A DNA stretch of 64,000 nt. It comes from Bacillota bacterium. Lineage in GTDB: Bacteria > Bacillota > UBA4882 > UBA8346. Both the position numbers and the translations under genes were made by a program. The stretch spans positions 1-64,000 of the forward strand of contig JAEZJK010000045.1 of the NCBI GenBank assembly GCA_023415835.1, given 5' to 3'. Below, one piece after another: positions 16,414-25,035 of this stretch. The first letter of the stretch is position 1. Each line of letters starts with the position of its first letter. A model generated the notes under the pieces. The model was given only the letters and a program-made list of their open reading frames with translations, ran no database searches and had not been told where the DNA came from.

Positions 16414-17640
16414 TTGGACAAAAAATTATACCCAACGATTGCCGTATTATGCCTGGTCCCTTTTATCATGGTGCTGGGCAATTCGATGTTAATTCCGGTT
16501 CTTCCCTTAATTCAAAAAGAACTTCACCTCAGCCTGGTCCAAGTTGGTTTTCTAATTACCGTGTTTTCAATTCCCGCTGGAATCGTAATCCCCTTCGCCG
16601 GAATGGTTTCAGACCGCATTGGACGTAAAAAGGTAATGTTCCCGGCTTTAATAGTCTATGGGATTGGAGGTATCCTCGCCGGTGCCTTTGCGATTATTTT
16701 CAAGGAAAAATCTTTTCCTTATTTAATCGCTGCCAGGGTAATTCAAGGGATAGGCGCCGGAGGCACCTATCAATTAAGTATGGCCTTAGCCGGGGATTTA
16801 ATCCAATCAAATGAACGTTCCCAGGTGTTAGGGCTACTGGAAGCCTCAAATGGAATTGGAAAGGTTGTCAGTCCTTTGGCCGGAGCAGCTCTAGCCTTAA
16901 TTTCCTGGTATACTCCTTTTTTTGTTTACGGAGTATTAGCCATTCCAATTGCCGTATTAATCCTGATCATGGTTAAGGAGAACACTCAGAAGCTCAAACA
17001 AAACGTTCAACCAATCCCCAAGTATTTTGAAAACTTGAAAAAAATCTTCAAGAATAAAGGCCTAGCCTTATTCATCTCCTTTTTAGGAGGATTTTTGGCG
17101 CTCTTTTCCTTATTCGGATTATTGAGTTTATATTCGGATATTCTGGAAAAGCAATTCAAAATTGGAGTTTTCCAACGAGGCTTGATCCTAGCGGTACCGG
17201 TGTTAATTATGGCCATCGCCGCCTTTATCTTAGGTACGGTGATGCAAAAACAATTGGCCAAAATCCTAAAGTGGGCGGTAGTTGGAGGGCTGTTTTTAAT
17301 TGCCGGCGGGTTAATCTTTTTCTGCCCTTGCCATTCTCCCTTCTGGTTTACTTTAACTGCGTCACTGCTTGGATTAGGCACCGGAGCGGTTTTGCCTTCA
17401 TTAAACACCTTAATTACTTCTTCGGCCCCAAAAACCGAGCGCGGAATAGTAACTTGCCTTTATGGGACGGTTCGTTTTTTCGGGGTCGCGGTTGGTCCTC
17501 CATTGTTCGGTTTCGCGGAAAAGCTTACTAAACCCCCGATTTTTTTTAGCGTCGCCGGAATTTGCATACTCATTGGAATTCTCTTTTGGATATTCGTTAA
17601 ACCGGCCCAAGTAATTCCAAAGGATATTCAGAGCCAATGA
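16414..17640 (+). CDS. MFS transporter (DHA1-like)
   Basis: A 408-residue, 12-segment major facilitator. Motif A is visible between segments 2 and 3 (GMVSDRIGRKK, residues 63-73), and segment 4-5 has R-x-x-QGIGAG followed by antiporter-like G-x-x-x-G-P-x-x-G residues (SPLAGAAL). These features match drug/H+ antiporters of the DHA1 group, so an efflux role is likely; the substrate cannot be read from the sequence. Start is TTG 16414 with AAGGAG eight bases upstream. It is divergent from the CDF gene and stands alone. Confidence 0.83.
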   Translation: MDKKLYPTIAVLCLVPFIMVLGNSMLIPVLPLIQKELHLSLVQVGFLITVFSIPAGIVIPFAGMVSDRIGRKKVMFPALIVYGIGGILAGAFAIIFKEKSFPYLIAARVIQGIGAGGTYQLSMALAGDLIQSNERSQVLGLLEASNGIGKVVSPLAGAALALISWYTPFFVYGVLAIPIAVLILIMVKENTQKLKQNVQPIPKYFENLKKIFKNKGLALFISFLGGFLALFSLFGLLSLYSDILEKQFKIGVFQRGLILAVPVLIMAIAAFILGTVMQKQLAKILKWAVVGGLFLIAGGLIFFCPCHSPFWFTLTASLLGLGTGAVLPSLNTLITSSAPKTERGIVTCLYGTVRFFGVAVGPPLFGFAEKLTKPPIFFSVAGICILIGILFWIFVKPAQVIPKDIQSQ

Positions 17641-17713
17641 TAATACCTTATAATATCGCGATGAACCGGCAAGATTGTCGGCATCTATTTTGAATTTTTA
17701 TAAAATATGCCAT

Positions 17714-17740
17714 TAATCAAACTTCCGCTTCATCCGATAA
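17714..17740 (+). promoter_or_regulatory. Sigma-D (FliA-type) promoter of the chemoreceptor gene
   Basis: TAAT (17714-17717), 15-base spacer, TCCGATAA (17733-17740); consensus TAAA-N15-GCCGATAA. It shares GCTTCATCCGAT with the candidate promoter ahead of flgB. About 40 bases upstream of the start codon. Confidence 0.65.
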
Positions 17741-17783
17741 TATTATAAAGACTTTTTTTAATAATCGAAAGGGTAAAATCTCA

Positions 17784-19469
17784 ATGAAAACTCACTTAAA
17801 ACCCAAACAAAAAATAGCATTCAAATTTAATTTTTCGATCCTCAATTTTTGGAAATTAAAAATTTCAAAACAAATATTTGTGGCATTCTCGATAGTAATT
17901 ATATTATCGTTTTTTCTGTTCATTGTTAATTTATGGAGCGCCAATAGTATTGCCAAAGCAAATCAACAACTTATCAAGTCATATGCTTATCGTTCTGTTT
18001 TAGCAAATTTAACTAACATTAGCACTAAGGGGCAAATCCAAGCCGATTCTTTACGTAGGCTGGTTCAAAATAAATACCAATTAGAGATCAAAGATGACAT
18101 TTTAATAGCTTCTATAGCCAGTGAAGTCGAATCGACAATTGCCGATGTCGAGGTAGTTTTGAAAGATTTAGCTCCCGATAAAATACCGGATTTTAGTTTA
18201 TTAATCAATGAAGTCATCGATAACTGTAACGCCTGGCAAAACGATAAAGGCGCCGGCACTCTATATGCTATTGCCGGAACATTAGTCAAGTTCAAACTGA
18301 TGACCAAAGACTTGGCTACCTCCCTCAACGTCATCATTGACGGTAGGGTGGCCGCTACTGAAGGGAAAATTAAGATCGCCAGTTTTTTTAATCTTTTATT
18401 AAATTTGTTAAGCTCCGTCTTTTTGTTAATCATTATTTTCCCTTTGCTTTCTAACCTGAGGAGAATGTTTTCTCCGGTTCGGCAAGCCGCTGACAATGCC
18501 GTTCAAGGCGCATCCAGCGCCTTTGAATACGCGTCTCAAATTAACGAATCAATCACCGAATTAAAGCACGTTTTATTTGAAATAACTCGTAGCATTGGAG
18601 ATGTCTCCCTAGGCGCGCAAGATAGTTCATCCCAAGCCGAAAAAATAATTAGTTCGGCTCAAATTTCTTCCGACCTAGTTGCCGAATTAGCTGAAATCGC
18701 CAATACAGTCTATAAAAATCTGGACGCCAACCAAAGTAACCTTCAGGAAAAAATCACTCAAGTAAAACAACTTTCGGAAAACGTCTCCCAATCACTGACA
18801 ATGATCAATCAAAATGCCGATATTGCCGCCCGGTTAGCTGTTCAGGTGGCCACCTTAGACCAACAGATGGAAGGAATCAATTCATTCCTAATCGCAATGG
18901 CGGAAATTACCGAACAAACAAACTTACTGGCCTTAAACGCCAGCATTGAAGCGGCTCGCGCCGAAGAACACGGTAAAGGTTTTGCGGTTGTCGCCGAAAG
19001 GCTTCGGAATCTTTCCGATGAAACCAAAAAATTTACTACTCAAATTAAACATACCGTCACCGAAATCCAGTCAGTAGCCAATGAAGTCGCCGGCGCCTTA
19101 GCCAATATCATTACCGCCGTTCGAAACTCTGCGGCGGAAGTTTCTGAAGTCAACCAAGAATTCTCGAACCTTAAAAATGTTTTACAATCCCTATATGGCT
19201 CGAATGCTGCTGTTTTACAAGCCGCCGACCTACAACTTGACGGCACTAAACAGATTCACAGCAGGTCTTTGGATATATCAAAAGCGGTGGAAAACATTAC
19301 CGCCCAGACCGAACAGGTATCGGCTTCCATGGAGGAATTGGCCGCCTCAAGCCAAGAGATAACCGCCCAAATTGAATTAATTCATACCAAAGTCGCTGAG
19401 ACCCAGCAAGTAATCGAACGCCAATTGGAAATGGCCAAACTTACTAAAGATACAGCCGACCATATCTAG
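17784..19469 (+). CDS. Methyl-accepting chemotaxis protein
   Basis: A 561-residue chemoreceptor. Membrane segments at about residues 29-50 and 198-218 flank an extracytoplasmic helical sensor domain of about 145 residues. I see no clear HAMP domain after the second segment. The signalling hairpin tip is conserved (EQTNLLALNASIEAARAEEH, then GKGFAVVAERLRNLSDE) and lies roughly at residues 368-405. It would control CheA through CheW, both encoded in the large cluster. A sigma-D-like promoter precedes it. The C-terminus is coiled coil with no CheR-docking pentapeptide. The ligand is unknown. Confidence 0.9.
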   Translation: MKTHLKPKQKIAFKFNFSILNFWKLKISKQIFVAFSIVIILSFFLFIVNLWSANSIAKANQQLIKSYAYRSVLANLTNISTKGQIQADSLRRLVQNKYQLEIKDDILIASIASEVESTIADVEVVLKDLAPDKIPDFSLLINEVIDNCNAWQNDKGAGTLYAIAGTLVKFKLMTKDLATSLNVIIDGRVAATEGKIKIASFFNLLLNLLSSVFLLIIIFPLLSNLRRMFSPVRQAADNAVQGASSAFEYASQINESITELKHVLFEITRSIGDVSLGAQDSSSQAEKIISSAQISSDLVAELAEIANTVYKNLDANQSNLQEKITQVKQLSENVSQSLTMINQNADIAARLAVQVATLDQQMEGINSFLIAMAEITEQTNLLALNASIEAARAEEHGKGFAVVAERLRNLSDETKKFTTQIKHTVTEIQSVANEVAGALANIITAVRNSAAEVSEVNQEFSNLKNVLQSLYGSNAAVLQAADLQLDGTKQIHSRSLDISKAVENITAQTEQVSASMEELAASSQEITAQIELIHTKVAETQQVIERQLEMAKLTKDTADHI

Positions 19470-19557
19470 CATAATAAGGCAAGGTTAGGTCAAAGCTAAG
19501 CCTTTCAGGTTAATTCCCTAATTATTATCCGGATCGGAATGGTTACTAAATGAAATA

Positions 19558-19593
19558 AAGATGTTGAACGAAATTCACTTCATTCAGCATCTT
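19558..19593. terminator. Bidirectional terminator between convergent genes
   Basis: AAGATGTTGAACGAA (19558-19572) pairs with TTCATTCAGCATCTT (19579-19593) with two G-U pairs and a 6-base loop. T-runs on both strands let it end both the chemoreceptor and nitrilase transcripts. Confidence 0.88.
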
Positions 19594-19596
19594 TTT

Positions 19597-20424
19597 TTAT
19601 TTTAATTTTTTTACTTGATAACTGTCTAACCGCCGGTGAGCTAAAAGTGGCAGGTTTCTCCGTACTTCAAAGACCTTATCGGTCTCCAAAGATACTACCG
19701 CCACTTCTTCTTGGGCGCCGGCTTTCCAAATTATTTCACCCCAGGGGTCAACTATCAGCGAGTGCCCGTAAGCAATATAATTGGCTTTTTCATTCCTAGC
19801 AGGACTAATCCCGATCATATAAAGTTGGTTGTCAATGGCTCTTGCTTTGAATAAAGTTTCCCAGTGTGCAGGACCCGTCGTCATATTAAAAGCCGCCGGC
19901 AGAACGACTCCGATTACACCCTGTTCAATCATTAAGCGGAAGAGTTCCGGAAACCTTAAATCATAACAGATTAAAACCCCAAATATACCATATTTCGTAT
20001 TAAAAGCTGCTAGTTCATCCCCAGGAGACAAGATTGCCGATTCGTAAAATTCGATCTGTCCCGGAATAGCAATATCAAATAAATGCATTTTACGATATCT
20101 GGCTATAATATTCCCCTGGGGGTCAAATGACAGAGATGTGTTATAAATATTTACCCCATCTCTTTCCGGTATCGAACCCCCGATCAGGTAAGCGCCTGTT
20201 TTACGAGCCATTCTACTTAAAAAGGCCACGGTCTCACCATTTTCTATTTCCTCGGCAAATAGCGGAAAGAACTCCTGTTGGTAAGGGCAGTTAAACATCT
20301 CCGGCAAAGCGATGATTTCCGCCCCCTTCCGGCTAGCTGCTAAGACCATCTCCTCGGCCCGCTTAAGATTATCCGATTTGTTCTCCGATACTTCCAATTG
20401 AACGATGCCGATATTCAGTTTCAT
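19597..20424 (-). CDS. Carbon-nitrogen hydrolase (omega-amidase-like)
   Basis: A 275-residue nitrilase-superfamily enzyme with the complete Glu-Lys-Cys triad: E42 (ALPEMFNCPY), K112 (YRKMHLFDI) and C153 (LICYDLRFPE). The KMHLFDIAIPGQIEFYES context resembles omega-amidase/Nit2 proteins, which hydrolyse alpha-ketoglutaramate and similar amides; that assignment is by similarity of the motif region only. Start taken at ATG 20424 behind GGGTGA; the frame stays open three codons further. A perfect palindrome lies upstream, midway to the divergent corA gene. Confidence 0.82.
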   Translation of the reverse strand: MKLNIGIVQLEVSENKSDNLKRAEEMVLAASRKGAEIIALPEMFNCPYQQEFFPLFAEEIENGETVAFLSRMARKTGAYLIGGSIPERDGVNIYNTSLSFDPQGNIIARYRKMHLFDIAIPGQIEFYESAILSPGDELAAFNTKYGIFGVLICYDLRFPELFRLMIEQGVIGVVLPAAFNMTTGPAHWETLFKARAIDNQLYMIGISPARNEKANYIAYGHSLIVDPWGEIIWKAGAQEEVAVVSLETDKVFEVRRNLPLLAHRRLDSYQVKKLK

Positions 20425-20452
20425 TAACATCACCCAAATAAGTTTTCGGTAT

Positions 20453-20490
20453 GATCATAAATATTCCTCTTGGCAGGAATATTTATGATC
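20453..20490. promoter_or_regulatory. Perfect 16-bp palindrome between divergent genes
   Basis: GATCATAAATATTCCT (20453-20468) and AGGAATATTTATGATC (20475-20490) are exact reverse complements around CTTGGC. The centre is equidistant from both chosen start codons. Each arm contains TATGAT, a possible -10, on its outward strand. It may be an operator or overlapping promoters; no family match. Confidence 0.6.
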
Positions 20491-20518
20491 GGGTTGAAAA
20501 TAACTAGAGGTGATGTAC

Positions 20519-21472
20519 ATGTTGTATGCTTGGAAACAAGGTGCCGGGGCCCAAGTTATTGATTTTAACGAATTTGCCAAACTGGTTAAAACCCCCGGTT
20601 ATGTTCTCTGGTTGGACTTGGAAAACTCCGGCTCCAATTTAAGAAACGATCTGGAATCTTTGACAATCCTTCATCCGATTAGCATTGAACGGATCTTTAC
20701 TCAGCAACCCCGCGCTTTTCTCGATGAATACGATGATTATCTCCACCTCCTTTTGCAGGAGATAGTTTACGATCAAGGTAATGAAGTAGTTTTAAATGAA
20801 TGTCACTGCATCATCGGTTCCAATTACTTGATTACCTGCCATCGCAGACCCTTGGCCGCAATTGATGAGTTAAAAAAGACAACCCCTCCCAACCGCTTTT
20901 TTAGTGAGGGACCCGATCTACTATTTTATTATATCGCCGGACCGATAATTTCTACTGGCTATGCAGTATTGGATTCGATTGCCGACTTAACCGAGGCTCT
21001 CGAAGACAAGCTCTTTCCCGAACCGGACCGCCAGATGCTGAACGAAATCTTCAACCTGAAACGTGACTTAATCAATATCCGCAGAGCATTGGCGGCCATG
21101 CGCGAAGTTTTTTCCCGAATCTCCCGGCGCGAAAATCCCTTTGTCGATTTTCAAGCATTGCCTTTTATGGGCCATTTATACGATCAAATCATCCGGTTGC
21201 ACGAGATCAGCGACACTCAACGGGAAATCGTCTCCGGGGCGCTGGAAATTTACTTGTCGTCGTTATCGAACCGGATGAATGAAATCATGAAGACCCTGAC
21301 GATTGTTTCTACCTTTATTCTGCCCTTAACCTTATTAGTCGGATATTATGGTATGAACTTCAGGTTCTTCCCGGAACTCGAGTGGAAGTATGGAATCTAT
21401 TACTTTATCGCCTTAATGTTAGCTATTATTTTGATTATGGTGTGGTTTTTTAAGAGGAAGAAGTGGTTTTGA
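20519..21472 (+). CDS. CorA family divalent cation transporter
   Basis: A 317-residue protein with a long cytoplasmic N-terminal domain (to about residue 255), and two membrane segments at the C-terminus separated by the signature YGMNF near residue 278. The last residues are basic (KRKKW), as usual for CorA. The family forms pentamers that take up Mg2+ or, in some branches, transport Co2+/Ni2+/Zn2+. Start at ATG 20519, eight bases after AGAGG; two upstream in-frame codons (GTG, ATG) are too close to the ribosome site. Confidence 0.92.
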   Translation: MLYAWKQGAGAQVIDFNEFAKLVKTPGYVLWLDLENSGSNLRNDLESLTILHPISIERIFTQQPRAFLDEYDDYLHLLLQEIVYDQGNEVVLNECHCIIGSNYLITCHRRPLAAIDELKKTTPPNRFFSEGPDLLFYYIAGPIISTGYAVLDSIADLTEALEDKLFPEPDRQMLNEIFNLKRDLINIRRALAAMREVFSRISRRENPFVDFQALPFMGHLYDQIIRLHEISDTQREIVSGALEIYLSSLSNRMNEIMKTLTIVSTFILPLTLLVGYYGMNFRFFPELEWKYGIYYFIALMLAIILIMVWFFKRKKWF

Positions 21473-21837
21473 AAAGAGAAAAGGGTAAAGGGTAAAATTT
21501 TTTTACTTTTCGTTTCACCCCGTCATTTACTTGATTGCTTGATTTTATTGGATTGCCGCTCCCCTCTCCTTGCTATTGGTTTCCGGATGGTTTTCCAAAT
21601 GTTAAGAGAGAGGAAGTATGATTGACTTGAGTTTTTGATTTAATACATAGGAAAACACCTAGATGAACGAAACCGCGACCTTTGTTTTTATGCGGAAGGA
21701 TCGATTGAATATAGTGATTATAGAGTAGTTTCTTTTGACAGGTTATTTTTTATGAGAGCATTGGCGCTAGAAATAGGAGAGGTATAAAAACGATTTTGAA
21801 TTAATGAAACAGCATTTCCTAAAACGTCGCCCAAGTG

Positions 21838-21950
21838 ATTCGAATACTAGAAATTTTTAAGATTGAGCTAAGGAAATTTTAAAATTTCACCAGAGGAATT
21901 CTGGAATTTCACTAGAGAAATTTTTAGATTAAGCCAAGGAATTATGAGTC
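21838..21950. repeat. Degenerate ~22-bp tandem repeat, about five units
   Basis: Successive units begin ATTCGAATACTAG, ATTGAGCTAAGG, ATTTCACCAGAGG, ATTTCACTAGAG and ATTAAGCCAAGG, each followed by an AAATTTT- or GAATT-like half. Divergence between units is high, so the array is old. It lies just downstream of the spoIIR end. Confidence 0.5.
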
Positions 21951-21972
21951 CTTTTCTTTCTAAGATTAAACA

Positions 21973-21990
21973 TCGCCCGGGGTGGGGCGA
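21973..21990 (-). terminator. Possible terminator after spoIIR
   Basis: TCGCCC and GGGCGA form a 6-bp GC stem with a 6-base loop. On the minus strand it is followed by TGTTTAATCT, a weak U tract. It would end the long motility-division-sporulation strand. Confidence 0.45.
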
Positions 21991-21996
21991 CCCGCT

Positions 21997-22632
21997 TCAA
22001 AGCAATCCGAAAAACTCTCCCCATCCCTTCCAAAAACTATTTAACGAAAGGTTTTTGTATTTAATTAAATCTTCTAAAACCGCCAATTTATATTCCACCT
22101 GCGGCGTTCCGGTTTGATTGCCCTTAAAGGTCGGTGCGTCCGGATCCAACAAACACAAAGGCGGATACAAAACACACCACCAATTTTTACCTTCCCCCCG
22201 GCCTAAAATTACCTTTAATCCCTTATACTCCCCAGCAGGTAAACGTCCAAAGGGATAAGCGATCTCCGGAAAGAAGAACCGTTCCAAACTAACCTTAGCC
22301 TCCAGGTTACGATTATTTTCCCGAATTACTTGATCGGCTGTTTTTTTAAGTAAAGGCAGGTTGCTCCTTAAAATACCTTCCGCTTCGACCGGATCCTCGA
22401 CCTTAAGTAATAATGGTTCAGTAACTTTAATGATTCGGTCTCTCACTTTCAGCTTTAACTCTTGGTCTTCAGGCAAATTACTATCGGCGACAACATGAAG
22501 CCGAATCAAATTATTACGGTTATAAGCCTCAATAACCGGTTCTACTATTCGTGCAAGCCCGGAACCTAAACAACCTATGATCCAAAACAGCCCCACAATT
22601 ATACCGATGATTAGTAAACGATATCGAAACAA
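21997..22632 (-). CDS. spoIIR: Stage II sporulation protein R
   Basis: A 211-residue exported protein. An N-terminal membrane or signal segment (about residues 5-25) is followed by the SpoIIR domain with IRLHVVADSNLPEDQELKLK, the signature stretch of the family. SpoIIR is made in the forespore under sigma-F and secreted towards the mother cell, where it triggers SpoIIGA to process pro-sigma-E. Its substrate partner genes spoIIGA and sigE lie 2-4 kb upstream. TTG start at 22632, nine bases after GAGGA. Only 15 bases separate it from sigG, so it probably shares the sigG forespore promoter. Confidence 0.93.
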   Translation of the reverse strand: MFRYRLLIIGIIVGLFWIIGCLGSGLARIVEPVIEAYNRNNLIRLHVVADSNLPEDQELKLKVRDRIIKVTEPLLLKVEDPVEAEGILRSNLPLLKKTADQVIRENNRNLEAKVSLERFFFPEIAYPFGRLPAGEYKGLKVILGRGEGKNWWCVLYPPLCLLDPDAPTFKGNQTGTPQVEYKLAVLEDLIKYKNLSLNSFWKGWGEFFGLL

Positions 22633-22647
22633 GGCTCAAAATCCTCC

Positions 22648-23448
22648 TCAATCATTTTCAAGTTCGTTATTTTCCGAAATATAGCGACGCATATGTTTAA
22701 GGGCGCTTTTCTCAAGCCGGGAGACCTGAGCTTGAGAAATACCAATTTCATCAGCCACTTCCATTTGGGTCCTTCCTTCAAAGAAGCGCATCTTCAAAAT
22801 CATTTTTTCCCGATCGTTCAATTTAGACATGGCTTCTTTGATCGTTAACCCCTCAAGCCATTGGCCATCTAAGTGACGCTCGTCGCTTATTTGATCCATT
22901 ACAAAAATCGGATCGCCGCCATCATGATAAATAGGTTCAAAGAGCGAAACCGGCTCCTGGATTGCGTCTAACGCAAAGACCACTTCCTCCCGGGGGACTT
23001 TCAACTCTTCCGCAATCTCTGCTACAGTGGGTTCCTTAGCGTTTTTATTGACCAAAGCGTCCCTGACCTGTAATGCTTTATAGGCGATATCCCGTAATGA
23101 CCGGCTGACCCTTAAGGGGTTATTATCCCTGAGATAACGCCTAATTTCTCCAATAATCATTGGGACGGCATAAGTGGAAAATTTTACATTTTGGGAAAGG
23201 TCAAAATTATCAATTGCTTTCATTAGCCCAATACAACCTACTTGGAACAAATCATCGACAAATTCCCCCCGATTATTGAAACGTTGGATTACGCTGAGTA
23301 CTAGTCTCAAATTGCCTTGAATCAACTCTTCACGGGCGGACTGTTCCCCTGACTGCAATCTCTGAAGCAAATCCCTCATCTTACTGCTTGATAATACCGG
23401 AAGTTTTGCGGTATTAACACCGCAGATTTCAACTTTATTAACTAACAT
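22648..23448 (-). CDS. sigG: Forespore sigma factor G
   Basis: A 266-residue sigma-70 family factor directing late forespore transcription. The N-terminus VEICGVNTAKLPVL is a sigma-G hallmark. Region 2 (about residues 35-105) contains GNLRLVLSVIQRF and DLFQVGCIGLMKAIDNFD; region 4 with the helix-turn-helix EVADEIGISQAQVSRLEKSAL lies near residues 225-250. A sigma-F/sigma-G-type promoter sits about 45 bases upstream, matching known sigF activation and autoregulation. In B. subtilis sigG follows sigE directly; here a DJ-1 family gene lies between them. Confidence 0.96.
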   Translation of the reverse strand: MLVNKVEICGVNTAKLPVLSSSKMRDLLQRLQSGEQSAREELIQGNLRLVLSVIQRFNNRGEFVDDLFQVGCIGLMKAIDNFDLSQNVKFSTYAVPMIIGEIRRYLRDNNPLRVSRSLRDIAYKALQVRDALVNKNAKEPTVAEIAEELKVPREEVVFALDAIQEPVSLFEPIYHDGGDPIFVMDQISDERHLDGQWLEGLTIKEAMSKLNDREKMILKMRFFEGRTQMEVADEIGISQAQVSRLEKSALKHMRRYISENNELEND

Positions 23449-23493
23449 CCAGTTCTTTCACTCCCGTTTTTCACTTAACGCGCGTCTAAGATT

Positions 23494-23523
23494 GATTATT
23501 GCCAAGGGGATCGGTATTTATAC
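23494..23523 (-). promoter_or_regulatory. Sigma-F/sigma-G promoter of sigG-spoIIR
   Basis: GTATA (23523-23519), exactly 15 bases, then GGCAATAATC (23503-23494). This closely fits the forespore consensus (GYWTA-N15-GGnnAnAmTR). Confidence 0.82.
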
Positions 23524-23579
23524 CCATTTGATATGGTTTGCAGATGTTAGCCCATTTAAAACCCTATTTTATTAGTAGT

Positions 23580-23616
23580 TAAAAAAATAGCAAACCCCAG
23601 TTAAACTGGGGTTTGC
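23580..23616 (-). terminator. Terminator after the DJ-1 family gene
   Basis: GCAAACCCCAGT and ACTGGGGTTTGC form a perfect 12-bp stem with a 3-base loop; the minus-strand RNA continues TATTTTTTT. It isolates sigG-spoIIR, which has its own promoter, from the upstream transcript. Confidence 0.92.
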
Positions 23617-23662
23617 GTTCAAAATGAACCGTAAAAACCTTTTCCAACTAAATACAAGACAT

Positions 23663-24178
23663 CTAAAACCTTTTTACCATTTCCACAATTTGATTCCCAA
23701 AATCCACTGCAGCTTCAGGTCCGGATCCAGTGATAATGTTCCCGTCGGTTTCAACCAAATTCCCGGTATAAACTGCTCCATTAGATTCCAAGTCGGCTTT
23801 GCCGTCAGGAAATACCGTGACCCTTTTCCCCCTCAATATCCCAGCCTTAGCTAAAATAACCGGGGCAATACAAATAGCGCCCACTACTTTACCCTGATTA
23901 TTAAAATCCCTGGCCAATTGGTGCGCGGATCGATCTTCAAAGTATTGGGAACTACCTCCGCCTCCTATGAAGATAAGTGCCGTTAATTCTTGGTTGATTA
24001 GATCCTTAACTAAAACATCCGGTTTTACCGTCATTCCCAGTTTACCAATGGCCTTCTCCAAACTAGTAGAGGCGGTTAGGACTTTAAACCCGGCTTTTTC
24101 TAGTATATCTTTAGGTATTTGATATTCTTCATCCCTAAAAGCCTTTTCCGCAATGACCAAAGCTATATTTTTTTCCAT
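23663..24178 (-). CDS. DJ-1/PfpI family protein
   Basis: A 171-residue protein of the DJ-1/ThiJ/PfpI superfamily. The nucleophile elbow is AICIAPVILA with C103, preceded by the IFIGGGGSS oxyanion strand, and a conserved glutamate in the N-terminal region is plausible. Members include proteases, glyoxalase/deglycase-like enzymes and redox chaperones, so the reaction is uncertain. ATG at 24178 lies six bases after GGGGTG. It sits between sigE and sigG, an unusual position, and a strong terminator follows; expression with sigE is likely from the layout. Confidence 0.8.
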   Translation of the reverse strand: MEKNIALVIAEKAFRDEEYQIPKDILEKAGFKVLTASTSLEKAIGKLGMTVKPDVLVKDLINQELTALIFIGGGGSSQYFEDRSAHQLARDFNNQGKVVGAICIAPVILAKAGILRGKRVTVFPDGKADLESNGAVYTGNLVETDGNIITGSGPEAAVDFGNQIVEMVKRF

Positions 24179-24231
24179 AACAATCACCCCATTTCTAATG
24201 TTCTAGAGTTGCCTTAATAATCCTTTTGCTA

Positions 24232-24963
24232 TTAGTCCAGCCGTTTAATTTCTTTTTTTAACTTTTTAATAATCCGTTTTTCTAAACGGGAAATATAAGA
24301 TTGTGATATCCCCAAAAGATCCGCTACTTCTTTTTGGGTTTTTTCACTGCCGTCCCGTAGGCCAAACCTAAGTTGGACAATGACTTTTTCGCGGTCGCTA
24401 AGGTGATCCATGGCTGAATCCAATAAATTTTTGTCAATCTCCTCTTCGACATATTTATAGGTCAAATCATTTTCACTACCCAAAACATCTGATAACAGTA
24501 ATTCATTTCCATCCCAGTCGATATTGAGGGGTTCATCAAAGGATACCTCAGCCCTAGTTTTATTGTTACGCCTCAAATACATCAAGATTTCATTTTCAAT
24601 ACAGCGCGACGCGTAAGTTGCCAGCTTAATTTTTTTACCGGGATCAAAGGTATTAACCGCTTTAATCAACCCGATTGTCCCGATGGAAACCAAATCTTCA
24701 ATCCCAACTCCGCTATTTTCAAATTTCCTGGCAATATAGACCACTAAACGAAGATTGCGTTCGATTAAAACCGCTTTGACCGTCCTGTCTCCGGCTCCTA
24801 ATTTTTCCAGCAAAAAAAGCTCTTCATCATTGGATAAAGGAGGCGGGAGGGCTTCACTGCTTCCAATATAAGCCACCATTTTCGGAGAAATTCCGATTAT
24901 AGATAAAATCCGGACTAGCTGAAGCCTGAATCCCCAGAACCATCTTTTCCACCAAATCAACAT
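24232..24963 (-). CDS. sigE: Mother-cell sigma factor E (pro-sigma-E)
   Basis: A 243-residue precursor. The first 28 or so residues form the membrane-associated pro-sequence ([17 protein letters not shown]) ending before the conserved cleavage neighbourhood [15 protein letters not shown]. Regions 2 ([39 protein letters not shown]) and 4 ([20 protein letters not shown]) follow in order. It controls early mother-cell genes once cleaved by SpoIIGA, whose gene lies immediately upstream, the usual spoIIGA-sigE operon. ATG 24963 with GGAGAG upstream. Confidence 0.96.
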   Translation of the reverse strand: MLIWWKRWFWGFRLQLVRILSIIGISPKMVAYIGSSEALPPPLSNDEELFLLEKLGAGDRTVKAVLIERNLRLVVYIARKFENSGVGIEDLVSIGTIGLIKAVNTFDPGKKIKLATYASRCIENEILMYLRRNNKTRAEVSFDEPLNIDWDGNELLLSDVLGSENDLTYKYVEEEIDKNLLDSAMDHLSDREKVIVQLRFGLRDGSEKTQKEVADLLGISQSYISRLEKRIIKKLKKEIKRLD

Positions 24964-25035
24964 GAGTTTCTCTCCTTTAAACGAATCTTCAGAATTTATC
25001 GGGTATATTATTGGAATTTTTAAAATATTTCCCTT

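Larger units (their letters stand above)
21473..21996. other. Gene-poor region with short repeats
   Basis: No gene supported. It begins with TAAAGGGTAAA (21486-21496), the same 11-mer that occurs three times near 62,700. A stop-to-stop frame at 21644-21787 encodes 47 residues including SDYRVVSFDRLFFMRALALE, perhaps a decayed gene. A degenerate 22-bp tandem repeat fills 21838-21950. Confidence 0.45.
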
